Below, piece after piece: positions 8,878-17,719 of a stretch of DNA of 64,000 nucleotides (its first letter is position 1; the number at the start of each line of letters is the position of its first letter). The DNA lies in the NCBI RefSeq assembly GCF_900302485.1, contig NZ_OMOI01000001.1, positions 310,001 to 374,000 of the forward strand, in the 5' to 3' direction. This stretch comes from Aliiroseovarius pelagivivens. Its GTDB lineage: Bacteria > Pseudomonadota > Alphaproteobacteria > Rhodobacterales > Rhodobacteraceae. Position numbers and translations under genes: made by a program. The notes under the pieces are model-generated. The model searched no databases. It was given only the letters and a program-made list of their open reading frames with translations, and was not told the DNA's origin.

Positions 8878-10239
8878 ATGAAACGCCTCATCCAACGCGG
8901 CCTCATGTTTGGCAATTTGATCCGGGTCGACAGCCCCGCGCTGATCGAGCGGTATAACCGCGCGCTCAAGGGGATTTCGGGCAAGCAGACGAAGCTGAAG
9001 GAATTTCACATCGACGTCTCGGGTTTTTCGCCTGAGATCGGCGAGGAATTCAAAGATCCGCTCTACCTCAACCCCAATGGCTGCAACCGGCAGTTCATCA
9101 TTCTAACGGTGGATCAGAAAAAGGCGCCGCTGTTGGGTGCCATGTTCTCGACCTCGCGCGGCATCCTTCGGCAGTTCATTGCGGATAACGAGGCGAAGCT
9201 TTTTGCGCTGACCGCCCATGACGCGGTGGCGGGCGAGTTAATGAACTCGGTCTATGACATTTCGGATCCCGCGCGTCTGTTTGATATCCGCAAGATCGTG
9301 ATCGAGGCGGATACGACCCAAAGTCACGTCAAAAACGCCCGTGCGCTGGCCGAAAAGATCGACCATTTCCAGACCGCGCCGAACGCGTGGTATGACGATG
9401 ATCTGATTGCTCAGATGATTGATCTGGCCCGCGAAACCGGGGACGTGACCAAGGTTCCGGTCGATCTGGGTGTGCAGGAATTCGAGCAGGGCAATTTCTG
9501 GACCGCGCATTTCGGCGGGCTTTACATCTTCCGCGATGTTGAAAGCCCTTGCGTCGTGGTCTCGGGCGACAAGGACAGGATGGAGCGGTTCCCGCGTCTG
9601 CCCTTTGTCGACACGACCGAACCCAACCGCATCGCCAGTTTCCTGCGTAAGAACGATCTGGTCGAGCCCTTGGTAAAGGAACGCGGCGCGTCGGGCGCGC
9701 GCATTCTGCGTCAGAAGATGGAGTTCATTTTAGTAGACGCCGCGACCTCGGCCGGGATGGAGCTGGGCGACATGTCCTCGCGCACGCTGCGGCATGTGGC
9801 GCAACGCATGGGCCGCGATCTGCCGCAGGCCTTCCACGGGTTGGCAGCACTTGTGCGCTGGGCCGAGGCAGGCGGGCAGTGGCCGCGGATCGACAGCCGT
9901 CACCCGGCCTATTTCTACACGTTGCGCGCGCGTCCCGATCACCCGGATCGCGACCTGATCAACCGGCTGTTGTCCGAGCTTGCACCGATGGATTTCCGCC
10001 AGCTGTTCATCTGTCACAAAGAGCTGTTCTATGCTTCCTACGCCACATGGCCGGACGAAAAGCGCGAGTTTGTGGCAGAGTTCCTGCATCGTGATTATAT
10101 GGCAAACAAGGCTGGTGCGCGGGACAAGCTGTTTGGCGGGCGTGAAGATCCGTTGAAAGTCCCGAGCACCACACGCAAACGCACCCGCGAACAGGTGATC
10201 GAAATGGTCGGCCCGTGGGGTGCGGTGAAAGGAAGGTAG
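8878..10239 (+). CDS. Large conserved hypothetical protein of the AAA+ operon
   Basis: 453 residues, cytosolic, no signal peptide or membrane helix. It matches what I remember as a Rhodobacterales-specific family (named, from memory, DUF6638); no biochemical role is known to me. Visible features are an N-terminal segment beginning MKRLIQRGLMFGNLIRV, a central region with ALTAHDAVAGELMNSVYD and FWTAHFGGLYIFRD, and a C-terminal region with two conserved-looking Tyr/Trp clusters. No nucleotide-binding, nuclease or protease motif stands out. The operon position says it works with the ATPase. It is followed after 2 bases by a small membrane protein. Confidence 0.75.
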   Translation: MKRLIQRGLMFGNLIRVDSPALIERYNRALKGISGKQTKLKEFHIDVSGFSPEIGEEFKDPLYLNPNGCNRQFIILTVDQKKAPLLGAMFSTSRGILRQFIADNEAKLFALTAHDAVAGELMNSVYDISDPARLFDIRKIVIEADTTQSHVKNARALAEKIDHFQTAPNAWYDDDLIAQMIDLARETGDVTKVPVDLGVQEFEQGNFWTAHFGGLYIFRDVESPCVVVSGDKDRMERFPRLPFVDTTEPNRIASFLRKNDLVEPLVKERGASGARILRQKMEFILVDAATSAGMELGDMSSRTLRHVAQRMGRDLPQAFHGLAALVRWAEAGGQWPRIDSRHPAYFYTLRARPDHPDRDLINRLLSELAPMDFRQLFICHKELFYASYATWPDEKREFVAEFLHRDYMANKAGARDKLFGGREDPLKVPSTTRKRTREQVIEMVGPWGAVKGR

Positions 10240-10241
10240 GG

Positions 10242-10508
10242 ATGGGGTTTCTACGTCTGATCATTTTTGGCTTTATCGGGCTCAGCATCATCTATGTGCT
10301 GGTCAGCCTCTATTCCCGTTCGGTCCGCCTTGAGAAGCTGGAAGAAAAATGGGCTGAAGAGCATCCCAATGGCAATGAAAGCGACCGCGAGGCGTGGTTG
10401 CGCGAGGGGATGGAGGACTATCAGAAAAGCTTCCGCCCCAAGCTGATCTTGCTGGTCTATGTGGTTCCTGCTGTGCTGGTGCTGCTGTCGATTATACTTA
10501 TTAACTGA
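10242..10508 (+). CDS. Small membrane protein with charged loop
   Basis: 88 residues: one helix at 3-24, a strongly charged loop at about 30-65 (KLEEKWAEEHPN), and a second helix at 68-87. I placed the start at 10242, just after GGAAGG and 2 bases past the preceding stop; an in-frame upstream ATG at 10215 lies inside the previous gene. GC resembles the operon core rather than the two low-GC genes. Probably a membrane partner of the DUF1523 protein encoded 8 bases downstream. Confidence 0.72.
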   Translation: MGFLRLIIFGFIGLSIIYVLVSLYSRSVRLEKLEEKWAEEHPNGNESDREAWLREGMEDYQKSFRPKLILLVYVVPAVLVLLSIILIN

Positions 10509-10516
10509 GGTTCAAA

Positions 10517-11194
10517 ATGCGCCGTTTCCGTATCATCATCCGCAGCCTGATCGCACTTATCCTGTTTGGCGTGCTGCACTATACGCTGCCGCAACATGAC
10601 GTGGTGCGTGTTGTAAACACCTATCAAGAGCGTCAGGATCTGGACGACTGGACCCGGGTTTTCTGGTCTAAGCCTGACGACCAGTCTGCAGGCCTGATCA
10701 ACCGTGACGTTCAGTTCGTTCAGACTGTGAAAAAGAAGACATATCTTCTGGGCTTCTTTCGCACGGATGCGGACGAGGTCATGGTGTACCGCAACGAAGA
10801 CACCGGTTGGTCGTGGCCGCCCTATTTCAAATTTGACACCGCCAGCTTGCAGACCGAAGTCGACGACCTGCGTTCGACCTCTGAAGAGCCGAAGTGGGCG
10901 GTGGTGACGCATTACGGCTGGCGGAACGAGCTGCTCTCGACGTTCCCCAACGCTGTGGGCATCCGCCCGGTGGCCGGGCCGGACGTGACAATCATTCCGT
11001 GGTTCAACATCGCCTTCTTCCTGTTTGTTGCCATCGCGCTGGGCTTTATCCGTGCGTTGTGGCGTCAGTTCCGCGAACGCTCGATCGACCCCGCACTTGA
11101 GGATGCAAGCGAGGCGTGGGAGGCGGTGGATGCCCGTGCAGACGAAGCCAAAGGGCGCATGTCGCGTTGGCTGGGAAGCTGGCGCAGGAAGTAA
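10517..11194 (+). CDS. DUF1523 family membrane protein
   Basis: 225 residues. One N-terminal helix (6-24), a roughly 130-residue extracytoplasmic domain carrying YRNEDTGWSWPPYFKFDT and VTHYGWRNELLSTFPNA, a second helix at about 155-178, and a charged cytosolic tail. This layout and these motifs match DUF1523 of Rhodobacteraceae, whose function is unknown. It is the last gene of the operon and is followed by a strong terminator. It gives the system a surface-exposed or periplasmic module. Confidence 0.85.
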   Translation: MRRFRIIIRSLIALILFGVLHYTLPQHDVVRVVNTYQERQDLDDWTRVFWSKPDDQSAGLINRDVQFVQTVKKKTYLLGFFRTDADEVMVYRNEDTGWSWPPYFKFDTASLQTEVDDLRSTSEEPKWAVVTHYGWRNELLSTFPNAVGIRPVAGPDVTIIPWFNIAFFLFVAIALGFIRALWRQFRERSIDPALEDASEAWEAVDARADEAKGRMSRWLGSWRRK

Positions 11195-11202
11195 CCAGAG
11201 TG

Positions 11203-11250
11203 AAAAAACAAAACGCCGCGCGAGATGCCCTCGCGCGGCGTTTTTCTTTT
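11203..11250. terminator. Bidirectional rho-independent terminator
   Basis: A perfect 12-bp stem (11213-11224 with 11230-11241, ACGCCGCGCGAG) with a 5-base loop, T-run on the right and A-run on the left. It ends the AAA+ operon on the plus strand and the aldehyde dehydrogenase gene on the minus strand. Confidence 0.93.
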
Positions 11251-11260
11251 CTGAATTGAG

Positions 11261-13612
11261 TTATTCGCCGTAAGGCACCCAGACGGTTTTCACTTCGGTC
11301 GCGTGGCTTAGGAACTCGCGGCCTTCGCCAGCGGCCCCCATCCAGTCACGCGCTTTGGCATTGTTGATCCAGCTGCGCTTCAGGTTGCCTGCGCTTTCCA
11401 GCTCGACCGTCGCCGAGATGTCTGCGCCGGTATGCGACCAGACCGCATCCACGCCCAAGTGACCGGCCAAGGGGGCTGCCAGCGTGGCGTGATCACCGGT
11501 GACGATGTTCACCACGCCGCCGGGCAGGTCTGAGGTTTCCAGAACCTGATAGAAATCGGTCGCTGCCAGAGGGTAGGGCTGTGATGCGGCCAGAACCACG
11601 CGGTTCCCCATGGCGATGGCTGGCGCCATCAGGGACACCAGACCCAGAAGCGGGGCTTCGTCCGGACAGAACCCGCCGATCACGCCGACCGGTTCGTTCA
11701 TGGCCAGCGCCACGCCGCGCATCGGCACGGGCTTGGCGGCGCCGTCAAACTTGTCGGCCCAAGCGGCATAGGTGAACAGGCGCGAAATCGCCGCGTCGAC
11801 CTCTTTCGCGCCACTGCGACCGCCGGTCATGGCATCGATCCGGGCAGCGAACTCGTCTGCACGGGCCGAGAGGTTTTCGCCAATGTAATAGAGGATCTGC
11901 GCGCGGGCGTGGCTTGTGGTCTTGGCCCAGCCGCTTGCCGCCGTCGCGGCCTCGACCGCGTTGCGGATGTCCTTGCGGTTGGCGATGCCCACATGGCCGA
12001 GAAGCGCGCCGGATTTCGCCCAGACCGCTTGGCTATAGCCGCCATCAGGACGGGCCTGCTTGCCGCCGACATAGAATTTGGCGGTACGGTCCAGCGCATC
12101 CACCTTCGCGTCTTTCGGGGCGGACACGGGTGCAATGGGTTTCAACGAAACGGCTTTGCCGCGCGGCTTGGTATAGGCTTGCAAGCCTTCCCAACCGCCT
12201 TCGCGCCCAAACCCGCTTTCGCGCACGCCACCAAAGCCGGCAGCAGCGTCAAACATGTTGGTGCCATTTACCCAGACCACGCCGGCCACCAGTTTGGGGG
12301 CCACATCCAGCGTCAGGTTCACGTTTTCCGACCAGACCGACGCCGCCAGCCCGTAGCGGGTGTTGTTGGCAATCTCGACCGCTTCGGACGGGGTGCGGAA
12401 GGTAGTTGCGGCCAGAACTGGGCCGAAGATCTCTTCCTGCATCAGCGTCGAGGCAGACGACAGCCCTGTGATCAGTGTCGGCGGATAGAAGCAGCCTTGA
12501 TCGGGAAGCGGGCAGGGGGCTTGGTAGAGCTCGCCCTCGCCCGCACTTGCGTTCACCATGTCGGTGATCCGCTGGTGCTGGATCGGGTCAACCACGGCTC
12601 CGACATCAATGGATTTGTCCAAGGGATCACCAATGCGCAGCTTGCCCATGCGGGCCTTCAGCTTGGCATAGAAGCGATCGGCAATGCCTTCCTGCACGAT
12701 CAGGCGCGAGCCTGCGCAGCAGACTTGTCCCTGATTGAACCAGATCGCATCGACCAACCCCTCGACTGCTGAATCGAGGTCCGCGTCGTCGAAGACGATG
12801 TAAGGCGACTTACCCCCCAGTTCGAGCGTCAGCGACTTGCCCGACCCGGCGGTTGCGCGGCGGATTTGGCGGCCCACATTGGTGGACCCTGTGAAGGCGA
12901 TCTTGTCGATGTCTTCATGGGTGACAATCGCCTCGCCCACGCGGCCGTCACCGGTCACGATGTTCACAACGCCATTGGGCAGTCCGGCCTCGTCGCATAT
13001 CTGCGCGAACAGAAGCGCGGTCAGCGAGGTATACTCGGCAGGCTTCAGCACCACGGTGTTGCCCATCGCAATTGCGGGCGCGATTTTCCACGCAAGCATC
13101 AGAAGCGGGAAGTTCCACGGGATAATCTGGCCACAGACACCCAACGCTTCGCGGTCCGGCAACTCGGCATCCTGCAGCTGCGCCATGCCTGCGTGATAAT
13201 AGAAGTGACGCGCGACCAAGGGTACGTCGATGTCGCGGCTTTCACGGATTGGCTTGCCGTTGTCCATGCTTTCCAGCACGGCAAAGAGCCGCGAGTGCTT
13301 CTGCACCAGCCGCGCCAGCGCATAAAGGTATTTGGCGCGCGCATGGCCGGGCAAAGCCCCCCAGCTTTTCTGTGCTTTGCGGGCTGCGATCACGGCCACA
13401 TCCACATCATCTGCGCTGGCTTGCGTTACCTGCGCCAAGACCTCGCCCGTTGCGGGGTTTCGGCTTTTAAACAGTTCACCCGGCGCGGTCATCGCACCGT
13501 TGATATACAGCCCGAACGCACCGTCACGCGCGGTGATCCAGTCCAGAGCCTCGGCCGCGCTTTCGGGGGCTAGGCCATAATCCATGCTGTCGAAGTGTTC
13601 TTTCACGGTCAT
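11261..13612 (-). CDS. Two-domain aldehyde dehydrogenase (ALDH16 type)
   Basis: 783 residues, much longer than an ordinary ~500-residue ALDH. The first 500 residues form a complete NAD(P)-dependent enzyme: LELGGKSP carries the general-base Glu and GQVCCAGSR carries the catalytic Cys, C298 by alignment to the middle Cys of GQCCCAGSR. The C-terminal ~270 residues are a second ALDH-like domain (ARAQILYYIGENL, NEPVGVIGGFCPDE, SGGVVNIVTGDH-like) without the Cys or Glu, which matches the bacterial ALDH16 architecture, one member of which (Loktanella) has been solved. It lies 10 bases after deoC, so it likely oxidises acetaldehyde or a related aldehyde from deoxyribose-5-phosphate cleavage; substrate is inferred. 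Confidence 0.88.
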   Translation of the reverse strand: MTVKEHFDSMDYGLAPESAAEALDWITARDGAFGLYINGAMTAPGELFKSRNPATGEVLAQVTQASADDVDVAVIAARKAQKSWGALPGHARAKYLYALARLVQKHSRLFAVLESMDNGKPIRESRDIDVPLVARHFYYHAGMAQLQDAELPDREALGVCGQIIPWNFPLLMLAWKIAPAIAMGNTVVLKPAEYTSLTALLFAQICDEAGLPNGVVNIVTGDGRVGEAIVTHEDIDKIAFTGSTNVGRQIRRATAGSGKSLTLELGGKSPYIVFDDADLDSAVEGLVDAIWFNQGQVCCAGSRLIVQEGIADRFYAKLKARMGKLRIGDPLDKSIDVGAVVDPIQHQRITDMVNASAGEGELYQAPCPLPDQGCFYPPTLITGLSSASTLMQEEIFGPVLAATTFRTPSEAVEIANNTRYGLAASVWSENVNLTLDVAPKLVAGVVWVNGTNMFDAAAGFGGVRESGFGREGGWEGLQAYTKPRGKAVSLKPIAPVSAPKDAKVDALDRTAKFYVGGKQARPDGGYSQAVWAKSGALLGHVGIANRKDIRNAVEAATAASGWAKTTSHARAQILYYIGENLSARADEFAARIDAMTGGRSGAKEVDAAISRLFTYAAWADKFDGAAKPVPMRGVALAMNEPVGVIGGFCPDEAPLLGLVSLMAPAIAMGNRVVLAASQPYPLAATDFYQVLETSDLPGGVVNIVTGDHATLAAPLAGHLGVDAVWSHTGADISATVELESAGNLKRSWINNAKARDWMGAAGEGREFLSHATEVKTVWVPYGE

Positions 13613-13622
13613 GTCTTTGTCC

Positions 13623-14675
13623 TTATCCCATCGGATGGCGGTAGGTGGCCGAGTAGTGGCCGGTCACATGATGCTCCAGCTGGCGTTCGATGTCGCCCAG
13701 AAGCGAGCTGGCGCCGAAGCGGAACAGGTGCGGGTCAAGCCAGTCATCGCCTAGCTCTTCCTTGATCAGCGACAGATAGGTAATCGCGTCCTTGGCTTTC
13801 GAAATGCCGCCAGCGGGCTTGTAGCCCACCTTGTAACCCGTCGCCTCGAAATAGTCGCGAATGGCGCGGATCATCACAAGGCTGACAGGCAGCGTGGCGT
13901 TCACGCTTTCCTTGCCGGTCGACGTCTTGATGAAGTCAGCGCCCGCCATCATGCACACCAGCGAGGCACGCGCGACATTGCGCAGTGATCCCAGTTCCCC
14001 GGTTGCCAGAATGGCTTTTACGTGGGCATCGCCGCAGGCTTTGCGGAAGTCGCGCATCTCGTCATACAGAGCCTGCCAGTTGCCGGTCAGCACATGGCGG
14101 CGCGAGATCACGATGTCGATCTCCTCGGCCCCGGCGCGCACGCTTTCGCGGATTTCTTCGACGCGTAGGTGATAGGGGCTGAGACCAGCCGGGAAGCCAG
14201 TCGACACGGCCGCAACCGGCATGGTCACGCCAAGCGCTTTCAACTGGGATACGGCGGTTTCGATCATGTCGTGATAGACGCAGACGGCACCGGTAGTTAC
14301 AGGCTCCATCCCGAGGGCCGACATGATCTCGGGCCGGACGGGCTGGGCTGCCTTGGCGCACAGACGGCGCACGCGGCCCTCGGTGTCATCGCCCGACAAT
14401 GTGGTCAGGTCGATCATCGTGATCGCCTTCAAAAGCCACGCGGCCTGATAGTCCTTCTTCACGCTGCGACGTCCCGACAGGGTCGCACAGCGGCGTTCAA
14501 TGGCGGATGTATTGGCCTGCACGGCCCGCACCCAGTTCATATCCAGGTCCATCCCCGGATTGCGCGGCAAGGCCAGTTGCGGCAACTGGTCAGACGACGC
14601 CTTCAGCCCCTCATCCGAGGTTGTCTGCGGTTCGCTTTTCACGGAATTCACCCCTTGGGCATTTGATGTGGTCAT
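13623..14675 (-). CDS. deoC: Deoxyribose-phosphate aldolase
   Basis: 350 residues from the ATG at 14675 (an in-frame GTG at 14696 is an alternative). It cleaves 2-deoxy-D-ribose 5-phosphate to glyceraldehyde 3-phosphate and acetaldehyde. The Schiff-base lysine is in ADFIKTSTGKES, the second catalytic lysine in GYKPAGGISKAKDA. An N-terminal extension of about 90 residues relative to E. coli DeoC is typical of the longer class. It is followed by the two-domain aldehyde dehydrogenase gene, forming a compact deoxynucleoside catabolic unit. Confidence 0.93.
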   Translation of the reverse strand: MTTSNAQGVNSVKSEPQTTSDEGLKASSDQLPQLALPRNPGMDLDMNWVRAVQANTSAIERRCATLSGRRSVKKDYQAAWLLKAITMIDLTTLSGDDTEGRVRRLCAKAAQPVRPEIMSALGMEPVTTGAVCVYHDMIETAVSQLKALGVTMPVAAVSTGFPAGLSPYHLRVEEIRESVRAGAEEIDIVISRRHVLTGNWQALYDEMRDFRKACGDAHVKAILATGELGSLRNVARASLVCMMAGADFIKTSTGKESVNATLPVSLVMIRAIRDYFEATGYKVGYKPAGGISKAKDAITYLSLIKEELGDDWLDPHLFRFGASSLLGDIERQLEHHVTGHYSATYRHPMG

Positions 14676-14978
14676 AGTTTTACCAAATGGTCGCACGAGC
14701 GACCACGAATGGCAATAATCACCGTGATGTCAGGGGTGGTGACGCAAACAGTCGTCATTCTGACGAAGGTTGATGTGATTATGACGGCAAATAACATGAA
14801 TTACGCCGAAATGGCGGGGGAGTCGGGTAGATATCTTGCCGCTCCGTAAATGGTTGTTTCGATCTTTGTCTTAGGCTTAGGATGCTCCATCGACAGGAGA
14901 ACATGGGCTGAGTCTTTCTTGGCCCCAAATTAATCAAAATGCACCTGTCTTATCGCTAATTGACTAGGGAGAATATTA
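14676..14978. promoter_or_regulatory. Divergent deoC / oppA intergenic region
   Basis: About 300 bases of AT-richer sequence carrying promoters for both directions. A 13-bp palindrome CGTCATTCTGACG lies at 14753-14765. The oppA start at 14979 is preceded by AGGGAGA. I see no ORF or structured RNA I can name. Confidence 0.4.
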
Positions 14979-16604
14979 ATGAACATCTCGATCAAAGCTG
15001 CCCTGTTGGGCTCGGCCCTTGCACTTGCTGGCCCGGCCTTTGCAGACATGATGCACCCCAAAACCGGCGAAAAGCTTGCTGAAAACCAGACCTTCACATA
15101 TCGCGTTCTGGACGAACACACCTCGGTTGACCCGCAGATCGTGGAAGACGTATCCGGTTCGGAAATCGTGCGCGACCTGTTTGAAGGTCTCTATAACCAG
15201 AACCGCGCAGGCGAGCTGGTCCCGGGTGTCGCGCTGAGCCACACCACCAATGATGACAAGACTGTCTATACCTTCACACTGCGTGATGACGCCAAATGGT
15301 CGGACGGCAAAGCCGTAACCGCTGGCGACTTCGTTTACGCGTGGCGTCGTCTGGCCGATCCGGCCACCGCCTCGGAATACCAGTGGTACATGGAAGTTAT
15401 GGGCATCAAGAATGCCGCCGAAGTCATGTCGGGCGATATGGCTGTGGAAGAGCTGGGCGTGAAAGCGATCGACGACCACACGCTGGAAGTCACGCTGGGA
15501 AGCTCGCTGCCCTATTTCGCGCTGACCACCACCCACACCTCGACTTTCCCGACCCCGGCATGGGCGATCGAAGCCCACGGTTCGGACTGGATCAAGCCCG
15601 CAAATATCGTTGTAAACGGTGCGTACAAACTGACCGAGCACGTCGCCAACGAACGTCTGGTGCGTGAGCGCAACGAGATGTACTGGGACAACGACAACAC
15701 CATCATCGACACCGTGACGTCGCTGGTGATCAACGACGAAAACGTCGCCCTGACCCGTTATCAGGCTGGCGAACTGGACCGCACCGAGATCCCCGCAGGT
15801 CAGTATCCGTCGCTGAAAGTGTCGAACCCGGATGAGGCCACTGCCTTCCCGCGTCTGTGCTCGTACTACTACACGATCAACGTGTCCGACAGCACACCGG
15901 AATTCCTGAAAGACGAACGCGTTCGCCGCGCTCTGTCCTATGCAATCAACCGTGACATCATCACCGAGAAGGTTCTGCAGGGCGGCCAGACCGCTGCTTA
16001 TACCTTTACCCCGGGTGCAACTGCAGGCTTCGAAGTGCCGTCGGTTGATTATGCTGGTTGGAGCCAAGACGAGCGGAATGCAAAAGCTGTCGAACTGATG
16101 GCCGAAGCTGGCTACGGCGCGGACAACCCGATCGACCTGACCCTGCTGTACAACACATCGGAAGCCCACAAGAAAGTGGCGCTGGCTGTCAGCCAGATGT
16201 GGAAGCAGAACCTTGGCGTGAAGGTCACCTTGGAAAACCAGGAATGGAAGACCTATCTGACCACCCGCGGCGAGCAGAACTATGAGATCGCGCGTGCTGG
16301 CTGGTGCGGCGACTACAACGAAGCCTCGACCTTCCTGGATCTGGTCCAGTCGGGCTCGGGCTATAACGACGCCAAATACGCCAACGACATGGTCGATGGC
16401 TTGCTGGCAGACGCCAAAACGATGGACAACCCTCAGCCGAACTACACCAAGGTCGAGGAAATCATCGCAGCCGACATGCCGATCATCCCGATCTACCACT
16501 ATGCTGGTAGTTTCATGATCAAACCCGAGCTGATCGGCAGCTGGCCCGTCGAAAACGTGGAACAGAACTGGTACTCGAAAGACCTGTATAAGGTCGCGAA
16601 GTAA
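14979..16604 (+). CDS. oppA: Oligopeptide ABC transporter, substrate-binding protein
   Basis: 541 residues with a clear Sec signal peptide ending AGPAFA before D23. It is an SBP family 5 periplasmic binding protein capturing oligopeptides. Family hallmarks: SGSEIVRDLFEGLYNQN, an aspartate/tryptophan-rich YTFTLRDDAKWSDGKAVTA region, and FVYAWRRLADPATASEY, all close to OppA/MppA of enteric bacteria. It is first in an oppABCDF operon, separated from oppB by 181 bases with a stable hairpin, an arrangement that normally gives excess binding protein over permease. Confidence 0.92.
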   Translation: MNISIKAALLGSALALAGPAFADMMHPKTGEKLAENQTFTYRVLDEHTSVDPQIVEDVSGSEIVRDLFEGLYNQNRAGELVPGVALSHTTNDDKTVYTFTLRDDAKWSDGKAVTAGDFVYAWRRLADPATASEYQWYMEVMGIKNAAEVMSGDMAVEELGVKAIDDHTLEVTLGSSLPYFALTTTHTSTFPTPAWAIEAHGSDWIKPANIVVNGAYKLTEHVANERLVRERNEMYWDNDNTIIDTVTSLVINDENVALTRYQAGELDRTEIPAGQYPSLKVSNPDEATAFPRLCSYYYTINVSDSTPEFLKDERVRRALSYAINRDIITEKVLQGGQTAAYTFTPGATAGFEVPSVDYAGWSQDERNAKAVELMAEAGYGADNPIDLTLLYNTSEAHKKVALAVSQMWKQNLGVKVTLENQEWKTYLTTRGEQNYEIARAGWCGDYNEASTFLDLVQSGSGYNDAKYANDMVDGLLADAKTMDNPQPNYTKVEEIIAADMPIIPIYHYAGSFMIKPELIGSWPVENVEQNWYSKDLYKVAK

Positions 16605-16624
16605 TCCGGAACTGATCTGAAACA

Positions 16625-16654
16625 GGGGCACCGCGCATCCGCGTGCGGTGCCCC
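16625..16654 (+). other. Intercistronic hairpin between oppA and oppB
   Basis: A 10-bp perfect stem GGGGCACCGC / GCGGTGCCCC (16625-16634 with 16645-16654) around a 10-base GC-rich loop. No T-run follows, so I read it as an mRNA 3'-end stabiliser or partial processing site rather than a full terminator. Confidence 0.6.
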
Positions 16655-16785
16655 ATCCGCGTTTCTGATCCAGATCAACGAACACTGTATGTCAAACTGT
16701 CATAGGCGCTTGATCCGGCTTTACGTAGGGTCCGCCGTGTTCGTGTGTAACGGGTCCGATAACGCCGCATCTCCTAGGGGTACAG

Positions 16786-17709
16786 ATGCTTAATTTTATC
16801 ATACGAAGGGTCGCCGTCGCGATCCCGACACTCATCATTCTTCTCATCGCCTCGTTTTGGTTGATGCAGACCGCGCCCGGCGGACCGTTCACGTCTGAAC
16901 GACCCTTGCCTGCGCAGGTCCTCGCCAATATCGAGGCGAAATACGGGCTGGATCAGCCTGTCTATAAGCAGCTTTGGGACTATGTCGTGGGCATTGTGAC
17001 CCAGTTCGATTTTGGTCCGAGCTACAAATACAAAGACCGTTCGGTGAATGACATCATCGCGCAGGGCTTTCCAGTGACGCTGACTTACGGGATCATCTCG
17101 TTCCTTGTCGCGATCATCGTGGGTGGCGCGCTGGGCGTCTCGGCCGCGATCCGTCAGAACAGCTGGCTGGACTACTTCGCGGTTGGCGTGACCATCGGCG
17201 CGCAAGTGCTGCCCAACTTCGTCATGGCGCCGATCCTGATCCTTGTCTTCACGCTGTGGCTGGGCTGGCTGCCCGGTGGCGGCTGGAACGGAGGTCAATG
17301 GCAGCACATCATCATGCCCGTCATTGCGCTGTCGACCAGCTATATGGCGTCGATTGCCCGCCTGACACGCTCGTCTATGCTGGAAGTGCTGCGATCAAAC
17401 TTCATTCGTACCGCGCGGGCCAAGGGTCTGCCCGACAACGTGATCATCTGGCGTCACGCGCTGAAGCCGTCGCTTCTGCCCGTCATTTCCTATCTGGGAC
17501 CGGCCTTCGTCGGCATGGTTACCGGGTCCTTCATCATCGACGCAATCTTTGGCACCGGGGGCATCGGCTATTTCTATGTGAACGCCGCTTTCAACCGTGA
17601 CTACGCTGTGATGATGGGGCTGACGATCCTTCTGGGGTCCATGACAATCATGTTCAATATGGTGGTTGATATCCTCTATGCGTGGATCGACCCGAAGATC
17701 CGGTTGTGA
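16786..17709 (+). CDS. oppB: Oligopeptide ABC transporter, permease
   Basis: 307 residues with six predicted membrane helices. The N-terminal FIIRRVAVAIPTLIIL and the cytosolic EAA-type loop (RTARAKGLPDNVIIWRHAL) are characteristic of the OppB/DppB permease family. It pairs with OppC to form the membrane channel. Preceded by a weak AGGGGT ribosome site and followed 10 bases later by oppC. Confidence 0.92.
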   Translation: MLNFIIRRVAVAIPTLIILLIASFWLMQTAPGGPFTSERPLPAQVLANIEAKYGLDQPVYKQLWDYVVGIVTQFDFGPSYKYKDRSVNDIIAQGFPVTLTYGIISFLVAIIVGGALGVSAAIRQNSWLDYFAVGVTIGAQVLPNFVMAPILILVFTLWLGWLPGGGWNGGQWQHIIMPVIALSTSYMASIARLTRSSMLEVLRSNFIRTARAKGLPDNVIIWRHALKPSLLPVISYLGPAFVGMVTGSFIIDAIFGTGGIGYFYVNAAFNRDYAVMMGLTILLGSMTIMFNMVVDILYAWIDPKIRL

Positions 17710-17719
17710 GGGTAAAGCA

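Noticed and set aside
14673..14696. GTG at 14696 as the deoC start
   Set aside because: The ATG at 14675 is closer to the family-like N-terminus; neither has a strong ribosome site, so this is a preference rather than a certainty.
16625..16654. Hairpin after oppA as a rho-independent terminator
   Set aside because: No T-run follows, and oppBCDF need transcription from upstream; a stabiliser fits better.
14976..16685. A 569-codon open frame on the minus strand opposite oppA, with similar long ones opposite copA, dnaE, glnD and the BMP binding protein
   Set aside because: High-GC codon bias leaves antisense frames open; these products have no recognisable motif, no ribosome site, and lie wholly inside well-supported genes.
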